Shown here piece after piece: positions 45,460-56,070 of a stretch of 64,000 nucleotides of DNA (the stretch's first letter is position 1; every line of letters begins with the position of its first letter). Origin of the DNA: Rugalucina vietnamica (Eukaryota; Mollusca; Bivalvia; Lucinida; Lucinidae); contig OZ024869.1 of the NCBI GenBank assembly GCA_964017185.1, positions 4,052,501 to 4,116,500 of the forward strand, read 5' to 3'. The notes under the pieces are model-generated. The model made no database searches, was not told the origin of the DNA, and worked only from the letters and a program-made list of their open reading frames with translations. Made by a program: the position numbers and the translations under genes.

Positions 45460-47693
45460 TGTCACGATAAAAAATGTACTTTTGCTGTTTGTGGGGTTTG
45501 GATAATTTGTTTGATTTTTAAATGTTTAGTTGAGCATAATAGGTATTTGGAAAACTCTTACACAGGAGTAAACATGACATGTTTACTGCATTGTCAAGGA
45601 TATCTATGTATGTTAGACACGGCAAAAAATATTTGTGCCATGAAGAATTTTATGCTCAATTGTGATATTTTAACATTTTTTTTTGTGTTATGGTATTTGT
45701 TGATTTGTGGCGTGGAAATTGGCATTATGTGCAGTTTAATTGGATTCTGTACTGGGCTCGGATTCGTGTTTTATCAGTTTGCCATAAATGGTTTCTGAGA
45801 GTGACACGGCTCTAACGAAAACATGAAGTCCGGGGATTTGAATCGTATGATTTACACCTTGAGGTATAATCCAGAGAAAATTTGTATTGCCGATTTTATG
45901 GTTAGCAATATAACTTTTTGCAAGCTGATCTGGGTGTGGTTGTCAGTGTATGTGCATTTTGAATTGTTATTTACTTGCTCACGGTGGGTTATTCACATGT
46001 TCTGATGAATGGTTTTGGAATATATGATGGAAAACGGTATGGTTTTCAGGGAAATGTTCACAAACTTATGCGTATAAATAGGCAGCTTAGTTTGTGTGAA
46101 GTTAATATGAATTATCGGAAGAAATGTAAAGATTGGGCATGAATTTGAGATGTTTGGATATGGGTTTATCTGGTACACCTGGTCATGGTCAGCGCCAGTC
46201 TGGATAGTCGGCCGTCGGTAAGTTATAACAGTTCATAAATATACATTTTGTACAGTGAGATTGTATAGCCATAATAATGTAGCTCATTATGGTGGAAAGC
46301 ACATTGATAGGGTTGTAAAAATGAAGATTTCTATATTTTTGCACGCTACGTTGCCGTGAAGCGGCATTGGTTTAGTTTTTATGTATTAAATTTCGCGTAA
46401 GAATGACATTGCGCGGTATGTATGTCAACGCAAAGTTGTAAAATGGAAATTTCTGTTATGTGCTACGTTATTTGTAGCGACGTTATTGTCGTTGACGTAC
46501 ATTTAGTTTCATGTTATGTTATGTTATCTAATCATCTCATCATAAAGGAAGTTCATGTTGACTCGGAACAAAGCTGTAAGGCTGGAAATTTCAGATTTTA
46601 AGTTTTACGTTATAGTAACGTAACGCTTAGATTTGACGTTAATGACGTCATTAAGAATATTCGCTATTACTGAAATTAGTGATGTCATTTAAGAAAGGTT
46701 TAATATTGTAACAAGATTGTCTCGCAAGATTTATCGTATTCTGAGAAATGGCTTTCTATGAATTTGGTCATAGATTGGCAGGACCAATTCCTGGGTGAGG
46801 AATTGTGGATGCATGTCGGAGATTTGCTTGTGATGTCGCTGGGTAAGGAACTAGGGTTAGTTCGCGACATATATGGCTTAACTGTATCTTACATGTGAAT
46901 AAATATTTCAATGTAGATACTGGAGTATTATAGTTTATATGTAGTACAAGCAATCTAGCGAATAAACTAATACAGTTCCGGGGTACGGAATTGTGGGAGG
47001 TTATTTGCAATTGGATGTTGTGACGTGCATAGCTGCAGGAGATTTCGTTATGATAAATTGCGACACTATCAGTTCTTTTGTTGTTAAGACACAGTTACTT
47101 TATTTCAGGCCCTGAAGCTGAAGTTGTTACCTGAAATTGTAATCTATGGACGTAATCTGAATTCCTGAAACTAAACTGGGCTAAACTATATGGGGTGGCA
47201 GTGACGGTATAAACGGGACGATATAAAATCATTGGTGTTTGGTTTACTATGGACGGGCGTGGTCTACAGTTCGTATTGAGAACACTGGACTGTTTTTGCG
47301 AGCAGTGGTGCGGAGTGTACTAGTGAGACGAACGTGTGACAGTATACCCGGAGATGCCAATGGGAAAGTGTGTAGGGACAATATAGAACAGTACTACAAT
47401 GTGGGAAAATAATTGATGAACAAAGGACGTATTTTGTTGTTTTTTTTTCTTTTCTCAGTAATTTCTTTTTGTAATCTCTTTCTATCTTTTTCTCCTTCTT
47501 TGCTTCTCACTTTAAACATCATTATAAATAAATCATCATAATTTGAAAATTCTGTTTAATTGAACCCTCCCATAGATTTGCTGGTCATTCATAGCAGGAA
47601 GCGTATACCCTTGGTCATTCGATACATGATTTGTTGGGCACAACAAGCCATTGTATCCTCTGACTTTATATTAAGTAGAGTCAGTCCGTGACA
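45460..47693 (+). repeat. 3' LTR
   Basis: 2234 bp. Compared with the 5' LTR it has extra 14-bp (near 46390) and 20-bp (near 47650) segments and about five base changes. AATAAA at 47527-47532 is the likely polyadenylation signal of the element. Confidence 0.9.
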
Positions 47694-48147
47694 TACACGC
47701 GACGTCATATGATTTTTATGACATGACGTTATCCACTGGAAAACAGCGAGTTTAATAAATTTCATATGAAATGACCACTCGTGTAGGATCCTCTATATAT
47801 TAACCGTCAATGTGTTTTATTCAGAAAACTATGTCAGTTAAACAGAAAAATCTGATTTTCACTCATTTTCCTTCATTTTTCATAAAATGTCCAAGATTTA
47901 TCGCCCTTCGCAGCATACAAATACTTAAAATTCATATACAAAATCAGTGGACATAATTATTCGCCAACTTTGTAAAACTCCATAGACTTACATGTATTTT
48001 CATATTTGCAAGAAAAATTATTCTGCATCTCTTGGTCAACGTATTCTTATGTTTTGGTGTCATCTGAAAGGTAAATGAATAAAGCAATAAATAAGATATT
48101 TTTCTTTTGAGTCCATGCATGCGTTTTAAGGGTGAACATTACTTAAG

Positions 48148-48317
48148 AAATAGATCAGCTCTAGCAGTGAATTGTTGAGTAATAATTCACTGCTTGGAGG
48201 TCAGTTGTAAAGAAGATCAAATCACGAGCGCGTAGCTCGAGTGATTTACCTTCTTACAACTGACCGACAAACAGTGAATTATTACTCAACAATTCACACA
48301 CTTGAGCTGATCTATTT
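48148..48317. mobile_element. 170-bp palindromic MITE
   Basis: AAATAGATCAGCTC and GAGCTGATCTATTT are inverted ends. The arms continue through CAGTGAATTGTTGAGTAATA and GGTCAGTTGTAA. Half a copy is seen at about 25990-26095. Confidence 0.75.
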
Positions 48318-49504
48318 CGATTCTAACACACAATAAACGGAATAAATGTTGCTGAAACCGTCGATAGCGTTTGCATTGCAGATATCCCGCCAAATATTTG
48401 ACTGTAATGCTGGTATTTACACACACATATTACGTTTGATGTGCGCTAAAACGACGTTTCACCGTCTAACGCTGCTTTGTGGGATAGCTGACGTCACAAA
48501 TGCCGCAAACGCTTATTCGCCCAGTGAAATTGTTGCACAATATAACACGTTTTTTACCATTGGCTATATAGGCGAGGTGTGTTAGAATATTGTTTATGAG
48601 CACACTGTTTGCGCAACGTCGGCGTATAGTATGTGCATGTTAACGCGACGTTTTTAACGTCGTTTTGTTTTGATTTCTCAATGACGTTGCAAGCTGTAGA
48701 ATTTTATTCTGTTTGTTTCTGCATAATTAAATCCTAAATCGGATATACATATTTTTTTATACATTTTTATTTTAAAAGAAGTTCTGTTGCAATTGATATA
48801 CCCAAATTCGTGTATAAGGTTAATTATATGTGAAAACGTTTATTTCGCTGTCGATGACGTCTCATAAATATCAGCGACGTCAGTGCAACGTTTGGCGTTA
48901 AAACGAAAAAGGCGGGAATATTGAACGTTTGTTCTCTATATCTTCCAATGCAATCCGGTGACCCCGACTTTTTCTTTGAATTCTAAAATGGATACCACGT
49001 TTCCTATCTGTTGGCTTAATTTAATCAAAATCATATGCGTAGTTTAGGAGATATCGCAAAAATACGTACTTTTTCCATGTTTGAAAAGATGGCGGGAAAG
49101 TTGATTTTGCATGTTATCTCCCCAGTTTAAGAGCAAATAGTATCAAAATGTAAGAAAATAACACTCACCGTGTGTTTAAGTTGTTCTTGCATATATAACA
49201 TATATATTAAAACACATATCCGCTACGAGTGCGGTTTTCTGAAATTCACGGGAAACATACCAGAAGCTCTGATACCATGGAAACGAGGCCGGTGACACCC
49301 CACTTTTATTTCGATTTTAGTCCAAGGATACAATTATCTTGAAGCATAGGACGTTTCATGAAAATCATATGCGGGAATTAAATAGTAATGTTTCCCTTTA
49401 AAGCTACATTGTTTAAAAAACTCATGAATTTTTTCGGACACTTTTTGGGCAACGTCATCATTGAAGCCAATGGGAAAGTGACTTTTTCAAAATTTCCTAG
49501 AAAA
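48318..49504. other. Unassigned sequence with a short ORF
   Basis: A 79-codon plus-strand ORF (48346-48585) has no recognisable domain. The rest contains scattered AACGTC words but no repeat I could pair. Confidence 0.3.
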
Positions 49505-50039
49505 AGGTACAAGTAGGCAAAGATCAGGAAAAGGCGCAATCAGAAAAAGATTCCCACTCCAAAAACCGAGGTGGGAAAAAAACCAAACTAACAATCAGGT
49601 ACTTATACCATGAAACATATCGTAAGCCGAATGAGCAGCTATTTTCCCAATAGGTGGCCACTCAGTTACCTTAACTTAACTAAAAATATGAAAACACACA
49701 TAAGGCGCCAACAGCACAAAAAAAATTTAAACACCACAAAAAGAACCACCACAGAAGTATCGCCTTGGAACGATCAGTAACACAAAGTTACTGGCGGGCT
49801 TAAACTGCTGTATATGAACTTTAAACTGCTGTATATGAAAAATACAAATAACCTTTGTTAATTGCTTTATTCATTTAACTTTCAAATGACACAAAAATCA
49901 TGAAATTATGTTACTTAGAACAGATATAATAATGTTTCTTGCAAACATGAAAATACATGTAAGTCTATGGAATTTTCCAAAGGTGGCGAGTAATTATGGC
50001 CACTGACTGTATGTTTCGTCTTTTGGTAGTTTTCTCCAA

Positions 50040-50640
50040 TTACAAAATGCAACTGGATTGCCCGTCAATGTTTTGTTTAGAAAAATATGACAGTTAACAG
50101 AAAAATCCGATTTTCTCCAATTTTCATTCCATTTTCATCAAATTTTGATGAGTTATTGCCCTTGACAGCTACCAAGTACTTACGATCCATATCGTTTTTG
50201 TCTTTAGATTTAAGTTGGGTGAATTTCAAAGCTAAAAAAAAAACAAGATAACCAATAAGGTTGTATATATTTTATAATTATTAAGCCGGATTCCATTCAT
50301 TGGCATTGAACATTTTTACTACTGACAAGTGCAACTTATTGCCCCTAATGTGTTTTAGTTAGAAAAATATGTCCCATTTACTGCAAAAACACCATTTTCT
50401 CACATTATCGCCCTTGACATCATACATGTACTTACATCATACATGTACTTACAGTCCATATCTATTTTGTTTTAAAGTAAAGTTTAGTTCATGGTTATGA
50501 TTGAAAATGAAGTTTGGTTCATCTCAGCATTTAGAATAAAAGTATATGTATGATATGTTACCCCTACCCCCTATTTTGTCCCAATTTCATAGCCAAAATC
50601 AAGAAAAGTAGGTTTTATTTTGTAAGCACAGTGTCAGATT

Positions 50641-50683
<43 letters not shown>

Positions 50684-51280
50684 GTTTCCTCCTATTAGCC
50701 GTAAATGTGGTGTATTTAGAAAAAATATGGCAGTTGAAAAGAAAAATCTGATTTTCTCACATTTTCCTTCATTTTTCATCCAATTTCGAAGTGTTATCAC
50801 CCTTGACAGCATACACGTACTTACAATGAATATTTATTTCGACTTTCAAGTGAAATTTAGTTCATAGTCATGTTTGTAAACATCTTAGCATTTACATAAA
50901 AGTATATATTTGATATGTTACCCCTACCCCCTATTTTGTCTAATTTCACGGCCAAAATCAAGAAAAGTAGGCTGTATTTTGTAAGCACAGTGTCAGATTC
51001 CAATTATTTACATTTTAACGCTTTCCTACTATTGACGTTTGCAGTTATATTAGCCGCCAATGAGGTATATTCAAAAAATATATCAGATAAACAGAAAAAT
51101 CTGATTTTCTCACATTTTCCTTCATTTTTCATCAAATTTCAAAAGGTTATCGCCCTTGACAGCTCACAAATACTTACAATCCATAACTGTTTCGTCCTTC
51201 AAGTAAAATTTCTTTCATAGTTATGTTTGTAAATGAAGTTTGGTTGATCTCAGCATTTACAATAAAAGTATTTATCATAT
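50040..51280 (-). repeat. Tandem units, right arm of the giant inverted repeat
   Basis: Reverse-complement copies of the 30075-31125 units. Landmarks are CCCCTACCCCCTATTTTGTC at about 50563, 50920 and 51565, and TTTGTAAGCACAGTGTCAGA. A T run of 37 (50644-50680) interrupts one unit. Confidence 0.7.
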
Positions 51281-51286
51281 GACCTC

Positions 51287-51550
51287 GCTGTTTTCTAGTG
51301 GCTAACGTCATGTCATAAAAATCGTATGACCACACGTGTATTAACACTTTTGCGGGAATACGTAACGTCATTGACGATGTCCGTAACAACAATGTAATAT
51401 GTCCACTTCATAGGCGATGAAATCCTATTTAAAGTCATTTGATAAAACGAATCTTACACCCGCGGTCATTTCATGTGAAATTTATTAAACTCGACAAAGG
51501 CTCGTTTAATAAATTTCATATGAAATGACCACTCGTGTAAGATCCTCTAT
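51287..51550. mobile_element. MITE-3 relative (partial)
   Basis: TATGACCTCGCTGTTTTCTA, GCGGGAATACGTAACGTCAT and the palindromic TCATTTCATATGAAATGACC match 36715-37058. The right terminal repeat is missing. Confidence 0.6.
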
Positions 51551-52329
51551 ATATTTGATATATTACCCCTACCCCCTATTTTGTCTCAATTTCAAAGCTA
51601 GGATGAAGAAAATTAAGTTATATTTTGTAAGCAAAACATCGGATTCTAATAAATTGCACTTTGGTAGTTTCCTTCTAGTGACAAATGCAATTGGATTGCC
51701 TGGCAATGTGTTTTATTTAGAAAAACATGTCAGTTAACAGAAAAGAAATCCGATTTTCTCAAATTTTCCTTCCATTTTCATCAAATTTTGAAGAGTTACC
51801 GCCTTTTACAGCATGCAAGTACGTACGATCAATACCTTTTTTGTGCCTTTAAAGTTGGGTGAATATTAGCTCATTTAAAATAACCGTTATTATTTACATC
51901 ATTGTCAATAAAAATATACAGCTGATATGCTTCCCCTTCCCCCTATTTTATATGCCATTTACATATATTTGTTATATTTGTAAATATACTATAAGACTTA
52001 AGTTTAGCAATTTTTATTTGATTTCGAAATTGCAAATTGGTATAAAGATGAACTGAACTAAACTCTTTAACCCATCAATATTTTATCCTTAATCAACCAC
52101 AATGTCTACTTTTCGCCGGAAAGCCATCTTGTCCTGACGCATTTATGCTACGTCAAAGTATCTCTGTATACTGCCATACGCCCTCGCGGACATTCTAGGC
52201 AGGGTAGCGCATCGTCTGTTAGTATCAGACAGGAAAAGAAGAGTTATAGTACAGAGGTTTAAAAGCATTAAAGTGAAGAATAAAAACAGGTGATAGGTTA
52301 AAATAGATAAGAAAGTTAAAATCAGATAA

Positions 52330-53371
52330 AAACAAACATGAGGGGATCTATGGGCGAGAATGCTGCAGCTTGCAGACTGCGGCCTTAAAGGCCTCAAGAT
52401 TCTGCAAGCTTGCAACAGACTCTGGGAGAGAATTCCACTGTACTATAGCTAGTGGGAAAAATGACTATTTATAGTAATCCCTAGAGGTGTAGACCTGCCT
52501 AAAGGTCATGGAGTGGCAGTACCGGGAAATTCTATTTGAGTACTGCACATAGTCCGGGAGGGGTACGGCAACTAGTCCACGAATGACCTTGAAGAATAAA
52601 CAAAGACGGGCATCAGCTCGTCTTTGATCCAATGATCGCCATCCTAGTCTTGAACAATCCTGGTTACACTAGCATGTCTATCAAAGTTTCCAACCGTCCA
52701 ACGAGCAGCTCTTCGCTGGATATGTTCAATTTGGGATATGTATTTCTTATTATGGGGGTCCCATACTGCTGATGCATATTCGAGCTGTGGCCTAACTAGG
52801 GAATTGTAAGCTCTTTCACGCACCTTTGACATTTTTGTTTTTATGTTTCGTCTGATAAAGCCAAGAGTTCTATTTGCATTGCCGGTTATACGGTCGACAT
52901 GAGTTTTCCAGGAGAGATTACTAGAGATATCAACCCCGAGATATCTAGCACTTGTGACTGACTCCAAGACCTGTCCAGCAGGTAGTGATTGATGGGGAGG
53001 AGTCGGAATACATAGTTAGTCTTATTGACTGGTCCTTTAGAGCCAGTCACATGTACCACCTGACATTTGGAGGGGTTGAACTCCATATCCCACCTGGACT
53101 CCCATGCCGACAGAATGTCCAAGTCGTTTTGGAGTGCTGAGCTGTCGTCCTCACTTTCCATGGTGAGGTACAGGGAAGTATCGTCAGCAAATAGTTGCAC
53201 CTGGGAGCGAACCTCATCAGGCAGATCATTTATATAGACGAGGAAGAGGATCGGCCCCAGCACCGAGCCCTGGGGAACACCAGATGTGACTGGCACTGAT
53301 TCCGACTCCTCCCCATCAATCACTACCTGCTGAGATCTATTCCCAAGGAAAGCTCGGATCCAGCCCAGCAC
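52330..53371 (-). pseudogene. LINE reverse transcriptase fragment (jockey/CR1-like)
   Basis: The minus strand encodes TSGVPQGSVLGPILFLVYIN, then QLFADDTSLYL with the FADD catalytic motif, EFNPSKCQVVHVTG, RYLGVDISSNLSWKTHV and PQLEYASAVWDPH. These are non-LTR RT palm and thumb regions in the usual order. The copy is 5'-truncated within RT, and the frame breaks between 52976 and 53009, where an inverted copy of a 34-bp piece of the same gene replaces coding sequence. A diverged tail with a stop continues to about 52330. It is not functional. Confidence 0.8.
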
Positions 53372-54500
53372 ATGTCCTCGGTAGTTTACAGGGGTGTCAC
53401 CTCAAAAGTCACACTTTGTTTCTCGGCTTATGAAAAGTTAGCCTTTTATTCCCAAAGCAGTCATTTAACATGTTATTGTGCTCAAAAAGTGTACAGTACC
53501 ATGATCTTAGAGAGTTGGTTCCATTATGGTACCTGGTAACGTCCCCGGTGTATGACGTAACTGACGTCATTTTGTTCCCTGGCCTTTCTTCCGAGGTGAA
53601 CCCATACGTGTTTAATTGCTGAAATGAAGTGCGATTTCGCTTTAACGAGGAAACTTTCGCTTAGTAGGCCTATAAGGTTTGATGTGATGTCAAGTCTAGT
53701 CTTGCACGTTGACAATTAACGTTTACAGGACCAAAAACGTAACAGCGATATCCATGGTGTTCGCACTACGCAGGTAGTTTCCCGTCAGCTGTTCCGATAC
53801 AAATCCATCTTTCCATGCCGTATATTATCAAACCTGATAATCGTAGGTTGCTTCAAATCGATTACGTCACAATGACGTCAAATTGACAATGCCCTACATC
53901 ATGATAGCCTTACGTTGTCTGGCGTCATGGTGTCGGTTTTTGATGCTATCAGTTGATGGAATATGGTTGTAGGAGACTGTATCATACTCTAGAAAGCTTA
54001 AAAAAATTTATTGACTTCCTTTTTCTTCATGTCTGCACTGGGCGTACTGATCTTCGTGTTACGCTGGTTTAACGTCAGGCCATGACGGCGTACCCTCACA
54101 GAATTTTTCAAATGTCATTCCGGTTTATTCGTTTTGACACTTTTACCAATCAAACAAAGCAAAAATTGATAACATGTGATGCACGTTATATGCTAGGCAC
54201 GTGATTTGCATGATTTTTAAACGTAACGTAGCAACTCGTGGACGTGAGAAAAACACACAAACTCGACTCGAAACATGAATTTGAGCATCACTTGACATAT
54301 TAAAAGCGTATGTAAAGTTTTCAAACAGTTGATTTTGAAAATTGTAATGGATGAAAAAATTGCTAAACTAAAGTCTTATAGTATATGTTTGCCATGCTGC
54401 AGTATAATTATGTTGTAGGGGGCGGGCTGAACCTAATGTTGATAGATTGTAGCCTAGCCCCATTGTACATAAAATAAGGCAATAAAATATGTTTTAAGTA
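53372..54500. other. No gene seen
   Basis: Unassigned sequence. CTATAAGACTTAAGTTTAGC near 51985 and its inverted partner near 54355-54385, plus CCCCCTATTTT at both outer edges, suggest that 51955-54500 is one inserted element that carries the LINE fragment. The superfamily is unclear. Confidence 0.35.
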
Positions 54501-55317
54501 AACTATTAAACCCCCTATTTTCTTCCATTTTAATGCTAAAATTCATGCAAATTTGGTGACTTTTCTTCAAACAAAAAAAATTATCAGCAAACACATTACA
54601 AATTTCACCTGCTATTGGGAATTGTTGATGCTACGCTTTTAACACGTTTTATTACAAAACGAGTCACAGACAACAAACTTTTATTTTCATTTTGCTTAAA
54701 AGTGCAATAAAATATGCACTAGTTATTTTCAGAAAACGATCTTTCCCCAATCCATTTTTTCACAGATACAACTGCCATACATTGTAGTTTCTTATCAATC
54801 TCAAGAGAATGTTCACCTCCCGAGTCTTTTTTAAGAAATCTATTTTCAGAATGTGTATATTTTCCTGATTTTCACATTTTCTGAAAAAGTGCTGAATGCC
54901 CATACTTTAAGATGCTGCTGCTGCAAGATGCACATACAGATTGATAAATGAACTATGCCGAAATTGAGTGGGCAGATAGATGACACTGGAAAAGCATTGG
55001 TTAAGCTGGGCTCTTTTTGGAACTATAAAAACTTTGACCATGAAAAGTGTACTTTCAAGAAAAATAATCTGCAATTTTTTAAAGAAATTTTGAAAAAATG
55101 ATTTTAGCGGTTGCCATGGCAACGGAAGAATCAAAATAAATATTGACAACCTTTTTGTTGGTTTTGAGTATTACTGATCATTGTATGAAAGTTTCATCCA
55201 ATTCTGAGACTATGCGTGCCGAACCCCCGTGTTAAAATTTTGGTGGTTACAAAAATTGATAGAATAGAATAGAATATTAAAACTGTTTGACAAATAAAAG
55301 TTCTGGCTAAAAATATG

Positions 55318-55543
55318 TTTGAATAGGGATTTTCTGTACAAAAATCATGCGAAAGAAAGGTTAATATTTCCCCACAAAAATTCGAAATTCTTGGTATTTC
55401 ATTATGATTGCTCAAAATCAATATTAAATGACACAGATGACCTGAGACAAAATTTTCATGATCAAGTAAAACTTTTTTCAAAACATAGACATTTTCACGA
55501 TCATGGATTATCCCCTTTGCCAGTACAAAATCCCTATTCAAAA
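55318..55543. mobile_element. Short MITE with TTTGAATAGGGATTTT ends
   Basis: TTTGAATAGGGATTTT-TGTAC at the left and GTACAAAATCCCTATTCAAA at the right are inverted ends of a 226-bp element. Open frames on both strands across it are accidental. Confidence 0.55.
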
Positions 55544-55808
55544 TTTATTTTGGCCAAAGATTTTGACATGAAAACAACTTTCCTATCGTCATCCACACAA
55601 AATTTTCTGCGAAAAACCATTATCAGAGGCAAGTTTTTAGACTTTAGATAAACACTTTTGTAGTAAAGATATAAAATCGAAATTCTGTTTTTATAGCTAG
55701 ACTTAAATAGGTGTTTAATTACATCGTCTCAGGACCTTGCTTGCTTATATAATAAAAAAGGTGACTAGTAAATATGTTCGTTATATGTAGAACCACCTAA
55801 TTTTTCAG

Positions 55809-55888
55809 CATATGGTGGGATATATTTAGATCTCGATCAAGTTGTTTTGCGGTCAGTGGACAACCTACGAGTTTATAATCATACCCAG
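55809..55888 (+). CDS. GT32-type glycosyltransferase, exon 3 (DxD motif)
   Basis: An 80-bp exon between TTTTTCAG and GTAATA. Its first two bases complete the codon left by exon 2, then YGGIYLDLDQVVLRSVDNL follows. YGGIYLDxD is the metal and sugar-nucleotide binding signature of GT32 enzymes; here D240, L241 and D242 of the joined protein. The exon ends on a whole codon, matching exon 4. Although short, it is unmistakable because exon 2 ends with the residues that precede this motif in the family. Confidence 0.88.
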
Positions 55889-56070
55889 GTAATATAAAAC
55901 TACGTGCATATGATTCTGAACCCTTCGGCCTCGTGCTCAAACACCTTCCTCGTGATCTATCGAATGTTTGAACACTGAAAACCATGGTTTATCCCTATTT
56001 TAATGCCAAATTAAGACTATGCGAACGATATAGGGATAATTATTCGGTGCCTATCGTGCAATGAGGACTC

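Larger units (their letters stand above)
37289..47693 (+). mobile_element. Complete GmR1-like LTR retrotransposon (Ty3/gypsy with copia-type pol order)
   Basis: The 10.4 kb element is bounded by TACAC duplications (37284-37288, 47694-47698). It has LTRs of 2200 and 2234 bp that start TGTCACG and end CGTGACA, a primer binding site, a single Gag-Pol ORF and a purine tract. The LTRs differ by roughly five substitutions, two homopolymer changes and two indels (14 and 20 bp), so insertion was recent. It sits in the sense orientation in intron 2 of the glycosyltransferase and inside an older MITE-3. Pol domain order is PR-INT-RT-RH. Confidence 0.92.
47945..50009. mobile_element. Tc1/mariner-like MITE expanded by insertions
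   Basis: The ends CAGTGGACATAATTATTCGCC and the inverted GGCGAGTAATTATGGCCACTG match those of 2556-3041. TA follows the right end; the left flank is changed. Inside lie a palindromic MITE (48148-48317), about 1.1 kb of unassigned sequence and a reversed piece of the retroelement 3' region (about 49505-49805). Confidence 0.6.
29270..55265. repeat. Giant inverted repeat spanning intron 2
   Basis: Segments of the left side reappear in reverse complement and reverse order on the right: 29340-29740 with 54893-55240, 29745-30110 with 54500-54890, 30075-30450 with 51550-51945, and 30450-31125 with about 50540-51280. Shared landmarks are GCACGCATAGTCTCA, TATTTTATTGCACTT-like and GAGACAAAATAGGGGGTA. 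Later insertions interrupt both arms. Left-arm copies near 30075-31125 are also tandem to each other, with a unit of roughly 350 bp. Confidence 0.6.
29092..55808 (+). other. Intron 2 of the glycosyltransferase (26.7 kb transposon nest)
   Basis: Bounded by GTAAGT and CTAATTTTTCAG. It holds a giant inverted repeat, a retroelement RT fragment, a hAT-like element, several MITEs, the complete LTR retrotransposon and a LINE fragment. I saw no host exon inside, and the flanking exons join in frame without one. Confidence 0.75.

Noticed and set aside
55797-55985. 62-codon minus-strand ORF
   Set aside because: Shadow of exon 3 of the glycosyltransferase.
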